Shown: piece by piece, positions 60,176 through 64,000 of the stretch
How the letters are laid out: each line of letters starts with the position of its first letter
Numbering within the stretch: the stretch's first letter is position 1
Source of the DNA: Buchnera aphidicola (Microlophium carnosum)
GTDB lineage: Bacteria; Pseudomonadota; Gammaproteobacteria; Enterobacterales; Enterobacteriaceae
Assembly: GCA_011752475.1 (NCBI GenBank)
Contig: CP048747.1
Coordinates: 310,001 to 374,000 of the forward strand
Length of the DNA: 64,000 bases
Direction of reading: 5' to 3'
Made by a program: the position numbers and the translations under genes
The notes under the pieces: generated by a model
The model's input: only the letters and a program-made list of their open reading frames with translations
Databases searched by the model: none
What the model was told of the DNA's origin: nothing

Positions 60176-60586
60176 TTAAATATTTATATTTCCATCAATA
60201 TTATAAGTCGTAGATTTTTTGTGCGATGAAAATAATTCTAAAAAGTATTGATTTAAATAAAATTTCTTATTTATAAGAATTTTATTCTTAAGATTAAATT
60301 GGCGCAATGATAAACATTTATTTATAATTTGATTCCAATCATTATTTAATTCAACTATATTTTGATAAGGTTCAAAAATACTATATTTTTTTTCAAGAGA
60401 TTTTCTCTCCTGATTTAACATAGTAAGTGTCTTGAACAACATTGTTTTCTTTTTAACTGTTTTTAATATATCTAAATTATTAAATTTATCAGGATTTAAT
60501 AAAGAATGATATTCTTTTTTTGATATCACTTCTAAAGAACATAAAATTATTTCTATTTTTTTTATTGTATTTATTAAGTTTTTCAT
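60176..60586 (-). CDS. flgN: Flagellar export chaperone FlgN
   Basis: Chaperone for the hook-filament junction proteins FlgK and FlgL. It has 136 residues against 138 in E. coli. Sequence conservation is low; helical heptad-like segments (NTIKKIEIILCSLEVISKKE, MLFKTLTMLNQERKSLEKKY) fit the FlgN fold. The assignment leans on the position next to flgA. In E. coli flgM lies between flgN and flgA; here only 76 bases separate them and no flgM is present. Confidence 0.82.
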   Translation of the reverse strand: MKNLINTIKKIEIILCSLEVISKKEYHSLLNPDKFNNLDILKTVKKKTMLFKTLTMLNQERKSLEKKYSIFEPYQNIVELNNDWNQIINKCLSLRQFNLKNKILINKKFYLNQYFLELFSSHKKSTTYNIDGNINI

Positions 60587-60662
60587 TTTTATATTAAAAA
60601 AAAAATATATATAATATATTTACATAAACGTATAATTACATCAACAAAAAAAAATAATTTTT

Positions 60663-61343
60663 TTATAGAGAGACTATAACTTCACCATTTTTATTAATAA
60701 TTCCACTGATAATTTTTCCAGTTTTTGTTTTAACACGTATTTTTTGATTTTTAGCTCCATTACTTAATGACTTGGCTTTATCGGAAATCGTAAAATTACT
60801 ACTAATGATGATAATAGTAACTTTCTGATTAATTGTAACTAACCAAGGTGGCCGTGTCATAGACGATGTTATTGGTTGCAGGGGAAAAAAATCACGCAAA
60901 TTTATTCTGTTTATAACATCTTTTTTCTTACGACAGGTATTATTGGGTAATATATCTAAACGTCCTCTTAAAATTTTTAAATCTGTTTCTGTTATTTTCG
61001 TACCTCTAGGGATTTGTCTATTTGCTACAATATACTCTCCTTCAGATTGAATTTCTACTTTTAGATAATAATGTTTTTGATTACACGTTAAAAGAACGTC
61101 AGTTAAACCTAGATCATGAAAATTATTTAAAAAAGAAAAAGTAGGTTTTTTACAATATATATTTTTTTTTAATGGAGTACGTACTATGATACTGATATCA
61201 TCTTTATTAAAAGGATATGCTTTTTTAAAAAACACATTTAATTCTTTAGTTAAATCAAAAAAATTAAATTTTTCTATTCTTGAATCGACAGAATTAACTT
61301 CAAAAGATATCAATAATAAAAAAAAATAAATTATCATCTTCAT
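60663..61343 (-). CDS. flgA: Flagellar P-ring assembly chaperone FlgA
   Basis: Periplasmic chaperone for FlgI P-ring assembly. It has 226 residues against 219 in E. coli. A signal peptide occupies residues 1-20 (MKMIIYFFLLLISFEVNSVD). The SAF-type domain follows from about 108 (YIVANRQIPRGTKITETDLK), then RINLRDFFPLQPITSSM and the C-terminal KSLSNGAKNQKIRVKTKTGK block. It is divergent from flgB across 273 bases, as in E. coli. Confidence 0.93.
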   Translation of the reverse strand: MKMIIYFFLLLISFEVNSVDSRIEKFNFFDLTKELNVFFKKAYPFNKDDISIIVRTPLKKNIYCKKPTFSFLNNFHDLGLTDVLLTCNQKHYYLKVEIQSEGEYIVANRQIPRGTKITETDLKILRGRLDILPNNTCRKKKDVINRINLRDFFPLQPITSSMTRPPWLVTINQKVTIIIISSNFTISDKAKSLSNGAKNQKIRVKTKTGKIISGIINKNGEVIVSL

Positions 61344-61458
61344 TATTATTATTCTTTTTCCTTGATTTATGTTTATTGAATGATTTATAAATATAGCGTT
61401 TAAAAGAATAATAGCGTTAAAAAAATATTTTCTTAGTACAAAATGTTGTAATACAGGT

Positions 61459-61464
61459 ATAATA
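61459..61464 (+). promoter_or_regulatory. Candidate -10 box upstream of flgB
   Basis: TATAAT lies 152 bases before flgB in the flgA/flgB spacer. No convincing -35 box is at 16-18 bases. In E. coli this operon is switched on by FlhDC; I see no FlhDC-like site that I could defend. It may be a chance match. Confidence 0.25.
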
Positions 61465-61616
61465 TAAATCTATTTAAATTTTTATATTTTTTTATTTTTA
61501 ATATTTATTAAAAATTTTTTATAAAAAAATAGATATTCTAAAAAACAAAATAATAATATTATTATTACTAATATTTTTTAACAAAATTTTTCTATATGAG
61601 ATTAAAGGATATCAAG

Positions 61617-62027
61617 ATGTTTGATAAAATAAACCAAATTTTTAACTTTAGTCAACAAGCATTAAATCTTTATGCTAAAAGACAAGAGATTTTATCCAGT
61701 AATATTGCCAATTCTGATACACCTGGATATAAATCAATAGATATTGATTTTAAACATGAGTTTGGTAAAATGCTAAATAAAAAAAATTTGAATTCTAGAA
61801 ATATTTTTTTAAAAAAAACATCTCCTTATCATTTAAATGCTCAACATGAAAATTTATTTTCATTAAAAACTATACCTGTAATTACAAATCAAATAAAGCA
61901 AGATGGTAATACAGTCAACATGGATAGAGAAAGAATTGAATTTATAAATAATAGTTTCAAATATCAATCAAGTTTAGTATTTATGAAAAATGAAATTAAA
62001 AATATGATGCACGTTTTACAAGGATAA
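61617..62027 (+). CDS. flgB: Flagellar proximal rod protein FlgB
   Basis: Rod subunit of the basal body. The ATG at 61617 is preferred because AAGGA lies 8 bases upstream and MFDKINQIFNFSQQALNL matches the family start; an ATG seven codons earlier has no such site. The product has 136 residues (E. coli 138). The rod N-terminal motif is ILSSNIANSDTPGYKSIDIDF, and the C-terminal helix ends SLVFMKNEIKNMMHVLQG. It heads flgB-C-D-E, with 8 bases to flgC. Confidence 0.95.
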   Translation: MFDKINQIFNFSQQALNLYAKRQEILSSNIANSDTPGYKSIDIDFKHEFGKMLNKKNLNSRNIFLKKTSPYHLNAQHENLFSLKTIPVITNQIKQDGNTVNMDRERIEFINNSFKYQSSLVFMKNEIKNMMHVLQG

Positions 62028-62035
62028 TATAGATC

Positions 62036-62446
62036 ATGTCTCTTCTGAACATATTTAATATTGCAGGTTCGGCGATGACTGCTCAATCGCAAAAAATAAA
62101 TATTATTGCTAGTAACCTAGCTAATATGGATAGTATGACACATAAAAATGGAAAATTTTACCCGTACGTTGCAAAAAAAGTTGTTTTTGAATTAGACTCT
62201 TTGAAAAATGCAAAAATAGGGGGGGTAAAAATATCTGCTATAGTAGATGATCCTAGTCCTATGAAAGTATTATACGATCCAAACAATCCTATGGCTAATA
62301 AAAAAGGTTACATTGTAACGTCGAACGTAAATCCTATTACAGAAATTGTAAATAATATCTCGGCCGCAAGAAGTTATCAAGCAAATATAGAAGTATTAAA
62401 GACAGCTAAGAGTATGATAATAAAAACATTGACAATGTTTGAATAA
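62036..62446 (+). CDS. flgC: Flagellar proximal rod protein FlgC
   Basis: Rod subunit of the basal body. It has 136 residues against 134 in E. coli. The N-terminus LLNIFNIAGSAMTAQSQKIN and the rod motif IIASNLANMDSM (usually xNxANxxT) are present. The C-terminal block NPITEIVNNISAARSYQANIEVLKTAKSM, shared by rod and hook proteins, is intact (quoted in part). It lies 8 bases after flgB and 9 before flgD. Confidence 0.95.
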   Translation: MSLLNIFNIAGSAMTAQSQKINIIASNLANMDSMTHKNGKFYPYVAKKVVFELDSLKNAKIGGVKISAIVDDPSPMKVLYDPNNPMANKKGYIVTSNVNPITEIVNNISAARSYQANIEVLKTAKSMIIKTLTMFE

Positions 62447-62455
62447 GGAGAAAAA

Positions 62456-63148
62456 ATGAATACTATTAATACGAATTTAACTAATGTTAATCCACCTGTA
62501 CACGATGATTTGATTAAAAATAATAGTAATTATTTACAAGATAACACTAATTCATTGAATTTACAAAAAAACTTTTTGAAGTTATTAGTTACTCAAATTA
62601 AAAATCAAGATCCTACTGATCCTATTAAAAACTCTGATTTAACGTCACAATTAGCTCAAATTAATACAGCAAATGGAATTGAGAGACTGAATAATTTTAC
62701 AATCCAATTCTCCAATCACGTTAATAAAAATCAAAATCTTCAATTATCTTCATTAATTGGACGTCATGTTATAGTACCAAATGAAAAAATAATACATAGT
62801 AAAAATACTAAAACAAGATTTGGAATAGCGCTATTTGATAATGCTGATTCAGTTAAAATAGAGATTACAGATAAAAATAATACAGTTTTACACGTAAAAA
62901 AAATAACAAACGTTGAACCTGGTATACATACTTTTTTATGGGATGGTAAAGATTTAAATGATCAAAGTGTAGACACTGGAAAATATAATATAGTAGTTGT
63001 TGCTCAAACAAAAGGTGAAGATATTCGTGTTAAGAGTCTAAGTGAAGCAGTAGTAAATAGTGTTATTATGTCTGCCAATATTCCTATTATTAAGTTAGGA
63101 GAAGCAGGAACAACAACACCTTTAAACATTCTTGAAATTCTTACATAA
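62456..63148 (+). CDS. flgD: Flagellar hook assembly scaffold FlgD
   Basis: Hook-cap protein needed to polymerise FlgE. It has 230 residues against 231 in E. coli. The N-terminal block [21 protein letters not shown] and [20 protein letters not shown] is the FlgD signature. The C-terminal half has a fibronectin/Tudor-like fold with [26 protein letters not shown] lies 5 bases before the ATG. It is in the flgBCDE operon. Confidence 0.96.
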   Translation: MNTINTNLTNVNPPVHDDLIKNNSNYLQDNTNSLNLQKNFLKLLVTQIKNQDPTDPIKNSDLTSQLAQINTANGIERLNNFTIQFSNHVNKNQNLQLSSLIGRHVIVPNEKIIHSKNTKTRFGIALFDNADSVKIEITDKNNTVLHVKKITNVEPGIHTFLWDGKDLNDQSVDTGKYNIVVVAQTKGEDIRVKSLSEAVVNSVIMSANIPIIKLGEAGTTTPLNILEILT

Positions 63149-63183
63149 AAAAAATTTTATTCAAAAATAAAAGGAGTAAATTT

Positions 63184-64000
63184 ATGTCTGATATGGGAGC
63201 CATAAGTGGCCTGCTAATTAGTAGTGATTGTATAGATATTATATCTAACAACATCGCTAACGCATCTACTATAGGATACAAATCTAGCAAACCGATCTTT
63301 TTTGATATGTTCTCTCACTCGTTTTATTCAAATACTACTAATGGATATGGTGTTGGAATTTCAAATATCATACAAAATTTCAATAACGGAATGCTTGTTG
63401 AAACTGGAAGAGATTTAGATTTAGGAATTACAACCAACGGTTTTTTCCGTGTTTTAGATAATCAAGGTCATATACATTATACGAGAGATGGTCAATTCTT
63501 ACTCGATAAAAATAAGAATATTGTTAATATGCAAGGAATGTATTTGACTGGAAAAAACCAATATTTTTCAAAAAATACTTTTAACAATGCATCGATCTTA
63601 GAACCTATTAATTTAAAACATGCTGATAGATTAAAAGAAAAACCTACTTCTGAAATAAAATTAAAAGCTATTTTAAATCGCAATTTTGATTCGATTGCAA
63701 ATATAGAGAGTGCTGATAATCAATTATCTGCACCAGAATCTTGTATTACTTATATCGACATCTATAATAAAGATGGTCAAAAAGAAAAAATTAAAATGTC
63801 TTTTAATAAAACAGATAAAAATAAATGGACAGTTGATGTAAAATTAGATAGTGCTAAAGATGAAAAAAATATTCATAATAGTTTTGATTTAATATTTAAC
63901 TCTGATGGGCTATTAACTTCTAATAAAAATTTTAATATTGAATTACCAAACCCTGAAAAGCATCAAACAATCAATCTTAATCTAACTGGAACGACAGAAC
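63184..64000 (+). CDS. flgE: Flagellar hook protein FlgE, 5' part (runs off window)
   Basis: Hook subunit. An ATG at 63184 with AAGGAG 7-8 bases upstream opens a frame that stays open to the window end, about 272 codons. The translation starts [18 protein letters not shown] and continues [20 protein letters not shown], the rod/hook N-terminal motif. [36 protein letters not shown] and YLTG match FlgE. The C-terminal third lies outside the window. It is the fourth gene of the flgB operon, 35 bases after flgD. Confidence 0.95.
   Translation, partial: MSDMGAISGLLISSDCIDIISNNIANASTIGYKSSKPIFFDMFSHSFYSNTTNGYGVGISNIIQNFNNGMLVETGRDLDLGITTNGFFRVLDNQGHIHYTRDGQFLLDKNKNIVNMQGMYLTGKNQYFSKNTFNNASILEPINLKHADRLKEKPTSEIKLKAILNRNFDSIANIESADNQLSAPESCITYIDIYNKDGQKEKIKMSFNKTDKNKWTVDVKLDSAKDEKNIHNSFDLIFNSDGLLTSNKNFNIELPNPEKHQTINLNLTGTTE

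Noticed and set aside
61596..61616. Seven-codon upstream ATG extension of flgB
   Set aside because: It encloses the AAGGA site used by the ATG at 61617, and family proteins begin at MFDK.
1..64000. Mobile elements, phage, CRISPR arrays, defence or biosynthetic clusters
   Set aside because: I looked for transposase motifs, direct-repeat arrays, att-like duplications and runs of unfamiliar genes and found none. All sizeable genes are recognisable enterobacterial orthologs in Buchnera order.

Overview
The window is a 64-kb chromosomal segment of an extremely AT-rich, reduced gammaproteobacterial genome. The gene content and order match Buchnera aphidicola, the obligate endosymbiont of aphids: topA-suhB-rlmN-ispG-hisS-glyA, bioD/bioB/bioA, pgl-mfd-lolCDE-gapA-fldA-phrB-sucAB-gpmA-pfkA-glpF-tpiA, ihfB-rpsA-cmk-aroA-serC-serS, znuBC-pykA-zwf, minEDC, ompA-murJ-pyrC and a flagellar flg cluster. 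Nearly every gene is a recognisable, collinear enterobacterial ortholog. I saw no insertion sequence, phage, integron, CRISPR array, restriction system or clearly foreign gene. The assignment to Buchnera rests on recall of gene order and on AT bias, not on a search.

Layout. 1-9 kb: tail of a probable sohB, topA, suhB, and the run rlmN, ispG, hisS, glyA. 9-12.3 kb: biotin genes bioD, bioB and divergent bioA, with bioF and bioC missing. 12.3-24.3 kb: pgl, a shortened mfd, the lipoprotein exporter lolCDE, gapA, fldA, phrB and a Nif3-family gene. 24.4-32.1 kb: sucAB and a glycolytic group (gpmA, pfkA, tpiA) with glpF. 32.2-38.9 kb: a reverse-strand run ihfB, rpsA, cmk (frameshifted at a poly-A tract), aroA, serC, serS. 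39.2-46.5 kb: trxB, infA, aspS, znuBC without znuA, a 1.1-kb empty stretch, and pykA. 46.8-52.5 kb: zwf, htpX, cspC, a TerC/CBS membrane protein and tsaB. 52.6-61.3 kb: minEDC, rsmC, three tRNA genes, ompA, murJ, pyrC, flgN and flgA. 61.6 kb to the end: flgB, flgC, flgD and the start of flgE.

How the genes fit together. The window holds much of central carbon metabolism (pfkA, tpiA, gapA, gpmA, pykA; zwf and pgl; sucAB), parts of amino-acid supply (serC, glyA, aroA), isoprenoid synthesis (ispG), the last three steps of biotin synthesis, and translation (hisS, serS, aspS, infA, rpsA, rlmN, rsmC, tsaB, tRNAs). Flavodoxin (fldA) is the expected electron donor for three Fe-S enzymes encoded in the same window: RlmN, IspG and BioB.

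The most interesting signals are erosion of parts of conserved systems rather than a new system. They are: cmk split by a single missing A in an A9 tract, a candidate for rescue by transcriptional slippage; SuhB lacking three of its four metal-binding side chains while the rest of the fold is kept; Mfd without its UvrA-binding half and with a 12-A tract at its start; ZnuBC without a binding protein; SucB with a decayed subunit-binding domain; a flg cluster without flgM; and unusually long perfect inverted repeats in several intergenic regions, the longest (23-bp arms) upstream of ompA.
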